Source of the DNA: Undibacterium sp. 5I1 | GTDB taxonomy: Bacteria; Pseudomonadota; Gammaproteobacteria; Burkholderiales; Burkholderiaceae_D | Direction of reading: 5' to 3' | Assembly (NCBI RefSeq): GCF_034314085.1 | Contig: NZ_JAVIWI010000001.1 | Coordinates: 1,364,001 to 1,428,000 of the forward strand | Length of the DNA stretch: 64,000 nucleotides | Shown: piece after piece, positions 45,735 through 55,576 of the stretch | How positions within the stretch are numbered: position 1 is the first letter of the stretch | Layout: the number at the start of each line of letters is the position of its first letter | The notes under the pieces: model-generated | Databases searched by the model: none | What the model saw: only the letters and a program-made list of their open reading frames with translations | Told to the model about the DNA's origin: nothing | Translations under genes and position numbers: made by a program

Positions 45735-45857
45735 AAGAAGTCAACGAAGCGTATTCTACCCAAGACTGTTCTGCGTGTTTTGCACGCAGCGGCCCGAAAG
45801 GACTGAAAGATCTTGGAATAAGAGAATGGACTTGTCCGCACTGCGGCACGATGCATG
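45735..45857 (+). pseudogene. tnpB remnant R2, left part
   Basis: Encodes the tnpB segment from EEVNEAYSTQDC through the zinc ribbon to CPHCGTMH, nearly identical to 56487-56608 of the intact gene. It is interrupted by the IS3 element at 45858 and continues at 47112. Confidence 0.9.
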
Positions 45858-45862
45858 TGTAG

Positions 45863-47103
<1,241 letters not shown>

Positions 47104-47111
47104 CCACTACA

Positions 47112-47233
47112 ATGATCGTGATCGCAATGCAGCTAAGAACATTCTCCATCGAGGACGAGCGACGCTGGTAGCAGGAATCCCCTTCCTTTCTGTGTGAGCA
47201 GCAGACGCAAGGCTGAGGTGGGGGAGGACGTCA
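47112..47233 (+). pseudogene. tnpB remnant R2, right part with right end
   Basis: Continuation of the IS3-split remnant: HDRDRNAAKNILHRGRATLV through IPFLSV, then a TGA stop and the right end GGTGGGGGAGGACGTCAA ending near 47233. The sequence after it (AAATAATGTTC..) differs from the flank of every other copy. Confidence 0.88.
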
Positions 47234-47344
47234 AAAATAATGTTCAAAGTCGGGCCGTCTGGATGTTTAGTTAGCGTGTAGACGGGAATCGGTGCCGAAA
47301 GAGGCTATATGTCGATGCAAATATGCGAACGATAATATTCAGTG

Positions 47345-47496
47345 CGGGCTTGTCCGCAGTGCGGCACGACACATGATCGTGATCGTAATGCGGACAAGAA
47401 TATTCTCAGTAGCAGACGTAAGACGCTGGTAGCAGGAATCCCCTTCCTTTTTGTGTAAGCAGCAGCCGAACGGCTGAGGTGGGGGGAGGACGTCAA
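47345..47496 (+). pseudogene. tnpB right-end remnant R3
   Basis: Encodes CPQCGTTHDRDRNADKNIL.. VAGIPFLFV and stop, then AGCAGCCGAACGGCT hairpin and the right end finishing at GGACGTCAA. It is diverged from R2, so it is an older or separate insertion. The following host flank begins GCGTTGGGAAAAT. Confidence 0.85.
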
Positions 47497-47676
47497 GCGT
47501 TGGGAAAATATCTACTCTGTTTAAAGAAGAGCGAACGCCGCCTTGGGTTCGCTATTAAGAAAGAACCCTGTTCGGTGGGTACGAATTGAATGAGCTGCCG
47601 GCTAGGATGCAACAATATCAGAGTCTCGATTGATTGCTAGTCGATACCGTCCATCAATTCGAGAAACCGTTCGGCC

Positions 47677-47706
47677 AAAAAAACACCCTGCGAGAAGGGT
47701 GTTTTG
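47677..47706 (-). terminator. Rho-independent terminator after the DUF6351-like gene
   Basis: On the minus strand the hairpin CACCCT-tctcgc-AGGGTG is followed by a run of seven T. It lies about 70 bp downstream of the 47770 stop codon and is well placed to end that gene. Confidence 0.85.
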
Positions 47707-47769
47707 ATTTCTACTATCGGGTGGCATCCACCGTAGGGTGGGCGGGAACATGTGCGATAGTGGCCTCGC

Positions 47770-50151
47770 TTACAGGGGCTTCGACACCGGTGCCGCAGGA
47801 ATCGGAGCGCCGCCCGGCGTCGTGGCGAAGGTCAGAGGACTGACTGCATCCTGCTGGCCAACGCCCGGCTTGCTCCAGTCACACACCCCCGAGGCGAACA
47901 CGGTCTTGAGGCGTCCTAGTTGCGTCGCGCTAACAGTTGCCGGTGCATAGTCGGCGGTGTCGAGTGGCTTGAGTTGGCACTTCAGGATGTTTTCCGATAC
48001 CGAACCGCCCGCGACCTGGCGTGGCGAAGAGTGAGTGGCGAGGAACTTGTCGGCATTACAGACCGCCGCGTCGGTCACCTTGTTTGTGAAGCCAGTATCA
48101 CTGCTGAGGTAGCAGAAGTCTACCGTGGTAGCAGGTTTGGCAGCGAGGATCTTTTGGTCGATCGTCTTTGAACTGGTGTCGGCCTTGACCGCCGTCATCC
48201 ACTTATCCATCTCGAGGAATGCCGCAAGCGTTAGACCGGAAGCGTTAGGCGCCACAAGGCCGGTGCCGAAGCGCCACAACACCAGATTGCCGTGACTGCC
48301 ATTGGCCTGGTCGAGACGATCGCGCAGAGAGAAGCTCCTCCAGATATGGTGGATACCGAAGATCGTGACATTGACTAAATTATTCGGCGGCACGTTGCCT
48401 GGCAAGATCGAGTCGTCGAAGCCGCGTAGGTCGAGGATGGCCGTCTTGGCGAGCTGCTTGCCGCTGGAAACGATCCCGGCCTTGTAGGCGATGGCCAGTG
48501 CTTCCGGATCGCCTGAACTGCGGGCAGACGTGGCGTTCAGGTCGCCGTCGGTGCCACCGATGACTTCGTTCAAGGTCACGAATTCCTCGGCGCTGATGGC
48601 ATTTGACTGGAATGCCCTCAAACCATACTGGATACCAGTATTGTCACGGGTGTCGCGTGCACGGGTCGAGCCGGTGGCCTTACCCCAGATGGCAACGGAA
48701 GCGTCTTGGCTACCGCAACGGATGCCGGTCGGATTGGTGACTGGATCGTATACATCCTTGGCCAGCAATTGACAATTATTTTTCGAGGCGCCCAGCGGGA
48801 TCACGTCACCGTTGCTGTTGGCGACGACTTTCTGCACGTAGTTACCGGGAATGTCGCTGCTAGAAAATAGGTTAAACCATGCATGACAACCGGTCTGATC
48901 CATATGGCCATTGATAGCGGCTTTCTTCGCATCGATAACGGTTTGTGGCAAGCCAGCGTTTAAACCTTTCCATTGGGAGGAGTTATACGCATTGACGAGC
49001 AACTGGCAGTCCGCTACTTCGAGGCCGGTGGTCTGCGAATCCGGGTAGGTACAGGTCGGCAGGATACCGTCGATGAGCCCGGGATTGATGGAGCCGTTGG
49101 TCAGCTGGTTGATTGAGCCACCCGAGCAGCCATTGCTGATCGTGAACTTGATCAGTCCGTAGTTTTTGATGATTTTTTCTTTCATCATCATCACGGTTTC
49201 GCTCATCATGACCCGGTTCGAGTTGAGTGCCGAGTCAGTCAGGCTGTTTAATGCTACAGCGAAGCCTCGTGAGATCGCAGCCTCTTCGGTCGGCCACGTC
49301 TGGTTTGAGCGGAACTGGCGACGGGGTTGACCGGTACTCGAGCCAAACGTGTACAGTACTTTGCCGTTCCAGCCCGCCTGTGGTGCATACGGCGTCCATG
49401 GCTTGTTAGCATCGAACAGGACGGCGATGTCGTAGATACCGCGATTCAGTGTCCCGCGCTCGACGCGCACTACGTACGGTACTTTAAGTCCGGTATCGGT
49501 GGTGGTGGTGGCAAGGTCGGCCGGCGCTGCGGCGCTCGGATCATAGGGCTTGAAGCAGCTGTTGGCCGCCGCAGAGGTCATCGGCACCGGGTCTGGCAGC
49601 GTATTGGTGCAGCCGGCCATGATCGACTTGTACCAGAGCTTGTACTCAGTTTTGATATTGCATTGTGCATCAACGGCCGCCGTTGACAGGCCGCTGGCGT
49701 TAATTGCCGGGCTAGTAGCGGTTTCTGCCGAGGCAGTTGGTGCAGCGCAGATCCACGGTTGAATCTGCGGACCCGAAATGATCGGTCCGCCGATCGGAAA
49801 GTTCTTCACGGCTAGGCTGGCCTGGGCGGCATTGCTAGCTTTGGCTACGATCGTGTTATCACCGACCATAAGGCCGGTTACCACACCGGTGCGCCGGCCG
49901 TCGGCGCGCACGTCGAATTGGCTGGTGATGTTAGCGCCATTGAGCTCGACCGTCAGGTTGGTTGCGGTAACGCCAGCTGGTGTGACGATTTCCACGAAGG
50001 CTTCGCCGCCGCTGACCATATCGGCCCGCGTCGATAGCACCTTGACTTCAAGAGGGGCCTGATTGCTGTCCCCGCTACCGCCGCAACTGGCCAGGAGCAT
50101 GATGACTCCTGCCAAGACGCTCACTCGCGCCCACAAGTTCTTATAATTCAT
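47770..50151 (-). CDS. DUF6351-like secreted lipoprotein, alpha/beta-hydrolase-like
   Basis: Exported protein of 793 aa. The ATG at 50151 (MNYKNLWARVSVLAG) gives a signal peptide with a lipobox ending LLASCGGS; a GGAG ribosome-binding site precedes it. An immunoglobulin-like N-terminal region (about residues 30-120) is followed by a long domain with a SNGCSGGSINQ motif that resembles a nucleophile elbow. I assign it to the DUF6351-type family from memory of such sequences; members lie near polyester or steroid metabolism genes but function is unproven. It is clearly more GC-rich than its surroundings, suggesting foreign origin. It has its own terminator. Confidence 0.7.
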   Translation of the reverse strand: MNYKNLWARVSVLAGVIMLLASCGGSGDSNQAPLEVKVLSTRADMVSGGEAFVEIVTPAGVTATNLTVELNGANITSQFDVRADGRRTGVVTGLMVGDNTIVAKASNAAQASLAVKNFPIGGPIISGPQIQPWICAAPTASAETATSPAINASGLSTAAVDAQCNIKTEYKLWYKSIMAGCTNTLPDPVPMTSAAANSCFKPYDPSAAAPADLATTTTDTGLKVPYVVRVERGTLNRGIYDIAVLFDANKPWTPYAPQAGWNGKVLYTFGSSTGQPRRQFRSNQTWPTEEAAISRGFAVALNSLTDSALNSNRVMMSETVMMMKEKIIKNYGLIKFTISNGCSGGSINQLTNGSINPGLIDGILPTCTYPDSQTTGLEVADCQLLVNAYNSSQWKGLNAGLPQTVIDAKKAAINGHMDQTGCHAWFNLFSSSDIPGNYVQKVVANSNGDVIPLGASKNNCQLLAKDVYDPVTNPTGIRCGSQDASVAIWGKATGSTRARDTRDNTGIQYGLRAFQSNAISAEEFVTLNEVIGGTDGDLNATSARSSGDPEALAIAYKAGIVSSGKQLAKTAILDLRGFDDSILPGNVPPNNLVNVTIFGIHHIWRSFSLRDRLDQANGSHGNLVLWRFGTGLVAPNASGLTLAAFLEMDKWMTAVKADTSSKTIDQKILAAKPATTVDFCYLSSDTGFTNKVTDAAVCNADKFLATHSSPRQVAGGSVSENILKCQLKPLDTADYAPATVSATQLGRLKTVFASGVCDWSKPGVGQQDAVSPLTFATTPGGAPIPAAPVSKPL

Positions 50152-50888
50152 TAGGTGTCTCCGTCTATTTTTTTTGGGGTACTGCACGAGTGTGCTTTTT
50201 TAGTATGGCGCCGATGATTTGGGGTGTACAGGGATAAGGTTCCTGCAGTGCACCACGTCGGATCGCTCGCCTGCTCGTTTTGGTGTGGTGGCTGCAATGA
50301 CACAAATGGTATGTGCGATTGCAAAACAAAAACTTGAAAGTTTTTAATCCTTGGTGTGTGGAGAATTATTTTAAAAGTAAATAATTTCTTTAAGGAATTT
50401 TTAATCATCGACGCGGCATCGCCAGCATTCCATTTGGATAACTATTTTCCGCTATTTTTTGAGACCGCTGTCGATGGGGAAACGTCTACTTAAAATACAA
50501 TTTTTCGTGACAAGGTAAAAACTTGCGGGGAAAGTGGAAATGTCGTAAAAAAAATTAAAAGGCCAAGCTGTAAAACTGCTTAGCTTTGGATAAAGTCTGT
50601 CCTTCAGGATCAGAATCGTTATTTGCATCCGGAATATTTTTGCGTGTCCGAAGATAAGGTCAGCGGCGGACCAAAATTGGCCGCAATAGCAGGGAGGCCT
50701 TTTAGCGCGCCAGGTTGGCGAGTCCTTCAAATTAAGTTTTACAGAATTGGTTTTTTCGAACCCGAGCATGTACTTGCGAGGAAACCATACTAGCTTTTAA
50801 TTCACGTATCGCACTCAAAGTATTTTTGGTAACCTTCTCGGGCAATTTTCTACACTAGTTTTTCCGAACACTTTTTATTCCTCTCAGC
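50152..50888. other. Non-coding gap upstream of the DUF6351-like gene
   Basis: About 740 bp, AT-rich, without a convincing gene. A minus-strand frame at 50452-50769 has no ribosome-binding site or recognisable domain. The promoter of the DUF6351-like gene should be within the first 100 bp. Confidence 0.4.
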
Positions 50889-51359
50889 TCAATTTCCTTT
50901 CACTATCGCTGGGCGATAAGCAAATTTGTTTGCCATAGCATCATTTAAAGCGTGATGCATGGACAGGCCTGTCTCTTTGTAAAATTCATATAAAGCAATT
51001 TCGTCAATATCTGCGTTGATCAATTTTCCTTGCATCCATGGAGTAATTCTGAATTGTATTGAATCCAAAAATAAATCCCAGTCAGTTATGTAATCAAAAC
51101 AAAGATAAACCGTCTCATCCTCTCTGCGGACCCGTTGTAGCCATTGCAGGAGTTTTATATTAAGGTCTGAAACACCACAATAGAAGTCTGGATTCCGACC
51201 CAATTGCGGCAATACTGCTTCGCGGACGAATGGTGTGCACTTGTCATCAGGGTAGGGAACTTCTGCGTAAAATTCCTCACCTATGTCAGTGACTATGCCG
51301 ATACTGATTAGGATCGGTTCCAGCAAGTCGATAAATTCCGTGTCGATGAAAACATTCAT
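50889..51359 (-). CDS. DnaQ-like 3'-5' exoribonuclease
   Basis: Small DEDDh-type exonuclease of 156 aa. Motif I is FIDTEFID at residues 4-11, a middle aspartate is in CFDYITDWDLF, and the C-terminal ExoIII motif is HHALNDAMANKFAY. It resembles the compact Rv2179c-type 3'-5' exoribonuclease family rather than DnaQ proofreading subunits. RNA substrate unknown. Its upstream gap to the tnpB end is about 110 bp. Confidence 0.75.
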   Translation of the reverse strand: MNVFIDTEFIDLLEPILISIGIVTDIGEEFYAEVPYPDDKCTPFVREAVLPQLGRNPDFYCGVSDLNIKLLQWLQRVRREDETVYLCFDYITDWDLFLDSIQFRITPWMQGKLINADIDEIALYEFYKETGLSMHHALNDAMANKFAYRPAIVKGN

Positions 51360-51469
51360 TTTTTTCTCCAGGATGGGATAAACATCTGAAATTGCAAGTC
51401 AAAGCATTGATGCCGAGGCTGACACTGACTGTGTAGTACTTGAACGAAATTATTAATTAAACTATCGAT

Positions 51470-51535
51470 TGACATCCTCCCCCACCTCGGCCCTGCGGCC
51501 GCCGCTTAAGCGGAAAGGAAGGGGATTCCTCCTGC
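51470..51535 (-). repeat. Right end / putative omega-RNA 3' region of tnpB element A
   Basis: Minus-strand region after tnpB A: AAGGGGATTCC-containing hairpins, GGCGGCCGCAGGGCCGAGG and the end GGTGGGGGAGGATGTCAA at 51473. It has the same layout as the right end of tnpB element B. In TnpB systems the guide RNA scaffold overlaps the 3' end of the gene and this end, and the guide comes from the flank (here reading TCGATAGTTTAAT). Confidence 0.6.
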
Positions 51536-52645
51536 GAGACGCGCATGTCCGCGCGCGAGAATAATCTGTGCAGAATTCGTATCGCGATGATGCACCGCGC
51601 CACAGTTACTGCACACCCATCCTCTTATTTCAAGACCTTCCAGACCTCTCGGTCCGCTGCGTGCGAAGCACGCAGAACAGGTTTGGGTTGAATATGCTTC
51701 GTCGATTTCCAAGTACCAGCCTCCAGCGTCATCGCTTTTATAGGAGACCATCGTACGGAACATTGACCACCCAGCATCCAGCACCGATTTAGCCATCGGT
51801 GTCTGAGCCAGGGTAGACGCGCTCACGTTACCCACGAAGATTGCGCCACACGCATTGACGAGCTGGCGACTTAATTTATGTAAGAAGTCCTTCCTGCGAT
51901 TTCTAATTTTGGCATGGAGTGCCGCTACGCGGCGCTTCTTGCCGGCGCGCTGCGCCGAGGCGAGGCTCAGCTCTTCCTTGCGGTAGAACCTAGGGGCTTC
52001 GACGGGTTCTCCTTCGGACGTTACCACGATGTTCTTTAGCCCTAAGTCAATGCCAATAGCACCCTTGCCCTCGGTCGGGGTGGCTTTCTTTACTTGGACC
52101 GTCAAGTTGATGTACCAGCGGCCGCGCGCGTCCTCTGAGACGCTACCGGCGCCCAACTCATACTGGCCCAGTCCATAGCTGTCCCATAGGGACAGCGGTT
52201 TACCGGCCAGGTGTAGCTGTCCGTTTCGGTAGGTAATCGCACTCTTTTTAAAGGGTATCCAGCCCAGGCTGTAGTTAGAACGCTTTGGATTGGAAACGCG
52301 CCAGCGTAACTTGGCTTTCTTACACTGTTTGCGACGCGTTACGAACTCATCGTTGACCGCTTGCACGGTCTGCGAATGTAAGGACAATCCTTCCTTGGTG
52401 GCGCCGGAGGTATAAGCACTCAAGTCGTACGCACTTAGGAACCGGTGCTCCCGTCGAAGCACCTTATAGCTCAGGTCGTTGACGTAGTTCCAGACAAAGT
52501 TCACTTCGCTGGCCAGGGCCCGCAAGTCCTTAGCGTGCTTGTCTTTAAGGCGTAACCGAAGCACCCGCGTTGTCAGTCCTGCAGCCGTGCGCACCTTGGC
52601 CAACGCTTTGCGCGAAGGCTTTTTAGGAACGGCGACGGTAGCCAT
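51506..52645 (-). CDS. tnpB: Stand-alone TnpB RNA-guided nuclease-like protein, element A
   Basis: TnpB of 379 aa, without a tnpA partner (IS1341-type). The RuvC core shows D in IGIDLGLKN, a zinc ribbon (CSACFARSG..CSNCG) and the last aspartate in HHRDTNSAQ. At the RuvC-II position, where most TnpB have a glutamate (as ENLQV in the third copy here), it reads FVGNVSAS; a glutamate in EIDEAYSTQTCS may act instead, as described for rearranged TnpB/Fanzor proteins. About 60% identical by eye to element B. Left-end hairpin at 52752-52771. More GC-rich than its surroundings. Confidence 0.85.
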   Translation of the reverse strand: MATVAVPKKPSRKALAKVRTAAGLTTRVLRLRLKDKHAKDLRALASEVNFVWNYVNDLSYKVLRREHRFLSAYDLSAYTSGATKEGLSLHSQTVQAVNDEFVTRRKQCKKAKLRWRVSNPKRSNYSLGWIPFKKSAITYRNGQLHLAGKPLSLWDSYGLGQYELGAGSVSEDARGRWYINLTVQVKKATPTEGKGAIGIDLGLKNIVVTSEGEPVEAPRFYRKEELSLASAQRAGKKRRVAALHAKIRNRRKDFLHKLSRQLVNACGAIFVGNVSASTLAQTPMAKSVLDAGWSMFRTMVSYKSDDAGGWYLEIDEAYSTQTCSACFARSGPRGLEGLEIRGWVCSNCGAVHHRDTNSAQIILARGHARLAGGIPFLSA

Positions 52646-52751
52646 GGCTTCGGACAGGGTGGTCTTTCGAAAAGAAAATTAATGATAAAATACTGTACAA
52701 AAAATCAGTATGGCAGGGGGTATTTAAGGGGGCAAGACTCCCGCTTTACAT

Positions 52752-52771
52752 CCCCGCCCTGAACGACGGGG
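52752..52771. repeat. Left-end hairpin of tnpB element A
   Basis: CCCCGCCCTGAACGACGGGG forms a short imperfect hairpin about 100 bp upstream of the tnpB A start codon. Equivalent CCTGAAGG-type hairpins mark the other IS200/IS605 left ends in the window. Confidence 0.6.
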
Positions 52772-52808
52772 CATTTCAGCGCTGTTTGGTAAAAAGTAGT
52801 TGTATCAA

Positions 52809-52846
52809 TGATTGACGTCCTACATTCCCCTGCGGGAACTAGGACG
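52809..52846. repeat. Fragment of another IS200/IS605-type end
   Basis: GATTGACGTCCTACATTCCC followed by TGCGGGAACTAGGACGG resembles the GTCAA-terminated right ends seen elsewhere (TTGACGTCCTCCCCC) and has an internal hairpin. No gene is attached. Confidence 0.4.
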
Positions 52847-52866
52847 GCAAATGAGACCCAAAAGAA

Positions 52867-53079
52867 TTATTGCAGATGAGAGCAAGGTATGTCATTTATG
52901 TGTTGCGCCGCCATTCTGGCCCAAATAAGGTAGCCATCATCGACGAGCTCCCTAACACGACTTTCCCCCAATTCACGTAATAAGACCGGCGTTATTGCGC
53001 CGAGTTTGCGTTCAAGTAAAGTTTCCCAGAGCGCTTGCTCTTGTTCTTCAAACTCTATCCAGCCATTGACTATGCGCAT
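52867..53079 (-). CDS. Hypothetical protein, 70 aa
   Basis: Small soluble protein, not recognised. A GGAG ribosome-binding site lies 9 bp before the ATG. It is helical and acidic, with a C-terminal region VDDGYLIWARMAAQH. It sits upstream of an IS end and may be the surviving host gene. Confidence 0.55.
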   Translation of the reverse strand: MRIVNGWIEFEEQEQALWETLLERKLGAITPVLLRELGESRVRELVDDGYLIWARMAAQHINDIPCSHLQ

Positions 53080-53124
53080 TGTTTAACTCCATTAGTTAAC
53101 TGTCGAATCACGGATAACAAGATC

Positions 53125-53334
53125 TCAGAGTTCTCGTTTCCATTGTTTCTTGACGCCCTCTATCGCGCCCCCTAAAGGTGAAAAATAGGCACGAAGGGTA
53201 TAGCGCCAGAAGCCTTTCCATCCAGGCTCTTGAACTCGCGCATGGGCGACCTCTGATGCTTGCCATGCCCCAATAAAAATCGCACAAAATAATTTCCAAC
53301 TAAATACTAAAATACGTTTTGCTAATGTCAGCAC
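53125..53334 (-). CDS. Hypothetical small membrane protein, 69 aa
   Basis: Starts at a GTG with a good AGGAG ribosome-binding site 7 bp before it. It has one hydrophobic segment (about residues 9-24, ILVFSWKLFCAIFIG) then a basic tail. Not recognised. It is 45 bp upstream of the preceding small gene on the same strand, so the two may be co-transcribed. Confidence 0.55.
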   Translation of the reverse strand: MLTLAKRILVFSWKLFCAIFIGAWQASEVAHARVQEPGWKGFWRYTLRAYFSPLGGAIEGVKKQWKREL

Positions 53335-53811
53335 GGTTCTTCTCCTAAATTAAACTCGTTGAACACAACGATGGCTTCATTGCCTAGTGCACAGTGATGG
53401 CAGGTCGATGTAAAGATGGAGGCTGCTAGTTCTATTGAGGTCATTCATTTCAAAGATTTCCCATTGAAATCGATACCTCAACAACGCTAGAGTCTCATAC
53501 AAAAGAGTCTTGTCAAATTGGAGAAAATTGAATAATTGCTTCGGAATTGGATGCTTATCCCAACAGTGCAAATCTCATTGAAAAAGCAGATATCAACGGG
53601 CGAAATAAGAAAGAATACGATGAGAAAAACTGTTGGGGAGGGGAGGGCAGTGCTGGTGATGTAGAGTGTTAGCCGAATTAAGCTAAGCTACGACGAGTAA
53701 ACTGAATTCGAAGTTAATTGGGTGCGTTCTACAAAAAATAGCCTTAGACTTTGGCTGAATTTCGCCTACGCTATTCTTTTAGTAAGCAAATGTGTTTTCA
53801 GGGAAAATGAT
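53335..53811. other. Non-coding gap
   Basis: About 480 bp. It holds a minus-strand frame at 53377-53571 without supporting signals and a GGGGAGGGGAGGG purine run at about 53636-53648 of no known role. Nothing else is apparent. Confidence 0.35.
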
Positions 53812-53949
53812 ATGAACATGAGTTTATTAGCGATAGGCATTCTGAGTTTGCAGACCCTCTGTGGTCTCTACGGATTATATTTACTGATTGGTTGTATCCG
53901 TGGGCTTTTGCATGAACGTACCGGGCAGGAAATTCATCGTCGCTCTTGA
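53812..53949 (+). CDS. Possible small membrane protein, 45 aa
   Basis: ATG with a CAGGGAA motif just upstream. The predicted peptide has one hydrophobic helix (LLAIGILSLQTLCGLYGLYLL) and a basic tail ending EIHRRS. Could be chance; the composition fits small single-span proteins. It lies just before the IS6 end at 54040. Confidence 0.35.
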   Translation: MNMSLLAIGILSLQTLCGLYGLYLLIGCIRGLLHERTGQEIHRRS

Positions 53950-54039
53950 TGAAGAATGTTTATCTCAAAATTTGCTACTCCACTTGGTGAGCATTTTGTC
54001 GATCATTGCATTGCGGCTGATTCTGAGCGGCAAACGGGA

Positions 54040-54721
54040 GGTTCTGTCGCGTTGTTTAGCTGAGACCAGCTCTTGCCAACTCGACGAGGGTGTACCTTTA
54101 CGCTGGACGGACCTATCCTACCAGTGCATAGAATTGTGGCGCAAATGACAGGTCCGCAAGACCATCAGTGTTAAACTGACCTTTTCGAATCTTGTGCATG
54201 AACTCGATACCAGCGAGCACTGCGCTGGCCGATCGAAAAGATTTGAAGTTAAGCATCGGTTTGGTTATCCGCTTGATGCCGCGGTGGTCCTGCTCAACGA
54301 TGTTGTTGAGGTACTTGACCTGGCGCACAACGATAGGCTGAACACGGCCAATATTGATCGCATCAATGGCAGCCTTGTTGGCTCCGCTCTTATCCATTGC
54401 GACCTTGTCAGGATCACCGTTCGCTCCCATCGCTCTGTTAAAAAAGCGCTTTGCCGCAGCCATGTCGCGTTTGGCTGTCAGCAAGAAGTCCACGGTCATG
54501 CCCTGCTTATCCACGGTGCGGTTGAGATATTTCCAAGCGCTTTTCACCTTGATGTATGTCTCATCCATACGCCAGCTGCCACCAACCGGGCTCTTATATC
54601 TGCGCGCCATCTTTTCGATGAGCGGCAGGAAGCGGATAGCCCAGCGGTTGATTGATGAGTGATCGACCGACACGCCGCGCTCTTCCATCATTTCCTCCAG
54701 ATGCCGGTAGCTCAACGGGTA
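54040..54721 (-). mobile_element. IS6-family element truncated at its transposase start
   Basis: The outer end GGTTCTGTCGCGTTG is at 54040; the other end is missing because the sequence switches into an IS30 remnant at about 54722. Related to but distinct from the IS6 copies at 39.7-41.3 kb. Confidence 0.8.
54113..54715 (-). pseudogene. IS6-family transposase lacking its N-terminus
   Basis: Starts within the family HTH (SYRHLEEMMEERGVSVDHSS) and keeps the DDE core (WRMDETYIKV, VAMDKSGANKAAI, YLNNIVEQDHRGIKRI) and C-terminus (DLSFAPQFYALVG). About 40 N-terminal residues are missing at the junction. Confidence 0.85.
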
Positions 54722-55072
54722 TCAGTCCCTCCATTTCGCTGGATCTCTCGACTTATCGTTGAGGGTGACCGCCCCAGTCGATTAGCAATGGCACGTAGGG
54801 AAATCCCTTGCGCTAAATCGCGGGAGATCTCTTCGCGCTCCGTAATAGTGAGTGCGTTAGGTCTTCGAACGCGTACCCTAGGTAATATTCCACCATTAGC
54901 GGACAGGACGGTATGAATTGAGCCGGCATGCTTACCAAGCGCGGCCAATCTCACTCAGTGATTGCCCATATTTCTAACGATTCCAAAACTCTGACTTCTC
55001 TTGAGGTGATAATCCAGGCCGACCAGTTTTTGGCGGTTGATTGTACTTGAATATGCCATTAAAACAGAACTG
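54722..55072 (-). pseudogene. IS30-family transposase N-terminal remnant
   Basis: In pieces of different frames this encodes an IS30-like start: PPKTGRPGLSPQEKSEFWNR, then a stop in place of tryptophan, KYGQSL, a frameshift, then LGKHAGSIHTVLSANGG and the HTH ITEREEISRDLAQGISLRAI..SPSTISREIQRNGG. It ends at the IS6 junction. Not functional. Confidence 0.65.
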
Positions 55073-55386
55073 TTGCGATGACCGGTCGAACCTGCCGCGG
55101 CCTTTTTTAAGATGTCGCGCTGCTCTGTTGTACGCTTTAATTCGGCCTTAAGTCGAGTCACTTCTAACTTGAGTGCATCAGCGTTATATTGCCTAGCTGG
55201 ATTGGATGGCGTTTCGTATTGCTTCACCCAGAGATAAAGACTCTTATCTGAAACGCCCAATCGCTTGGAAACATCGACAACGCTGTGCCCACGTTCATCA
55301 ATCTGCTTAACCGCTTCTATCTTAAATTCTGTTGTGTAACTAACGATTATTTCCCATTTGGATTTTCCCCTTCTTAGTTTCGACAT
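55073..55386 (-). pseudogene. IS3-family OrfA remnant
   Basis: Encodes an OrfA-type HTH protein (TEFKIEAVKQIDERGHSVVD..RLGVSDKSLYLWVKQYE) with the coiled-coil region up to ILKKAAA, where the frame passes into the IS30 remnant. OrfB is absent. Different from the intact IS3 at 45.9 kb. Confidence 0.75.
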
Positions 55387-55473
55387 TATGAAACGTCTAC
55401 TAAACTAGGGGAAGTCCAAAGCAAAAGCTATTCATATTTTACAATGTGAAATTTATCCAGATAGCGCGTAAAA

Positions 55474-55493
55474 CACGGTCCTTCAGGGCGGTG
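55474..55493. repeat. Left-end hairpin of tnpB element B
   Basis: CACGGTCCTTCAGGGCGGTG can fold into an imperfect hairpin about 85 bp upstream of tnpB B and resembles the left-end hairpins of the other IS200/IS605-type elements here. Confidence 0.55.
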
Positions 55494-55576
55494 ATATCAG
55501 CGCGGGAGGCGTCAGCCTCATTGCTTTTTGGTCGTTAAACGATATACTGATTATATATACAGTCATCAGCAATTCC

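Noticed and set aside
50452..50769. Minus-strand gene of 105 codons
   Set aside because: No ribosome-binding site, no domain and low-complexity residues; probably chance in a non-coding gap.
52867..53334. Toxin-antitoxin pair
   Set aside because: Two small adjacent genes with good ribosome-binding sites, but neither resembles a known toxin or antitoxin and one is a basic membrane protein.
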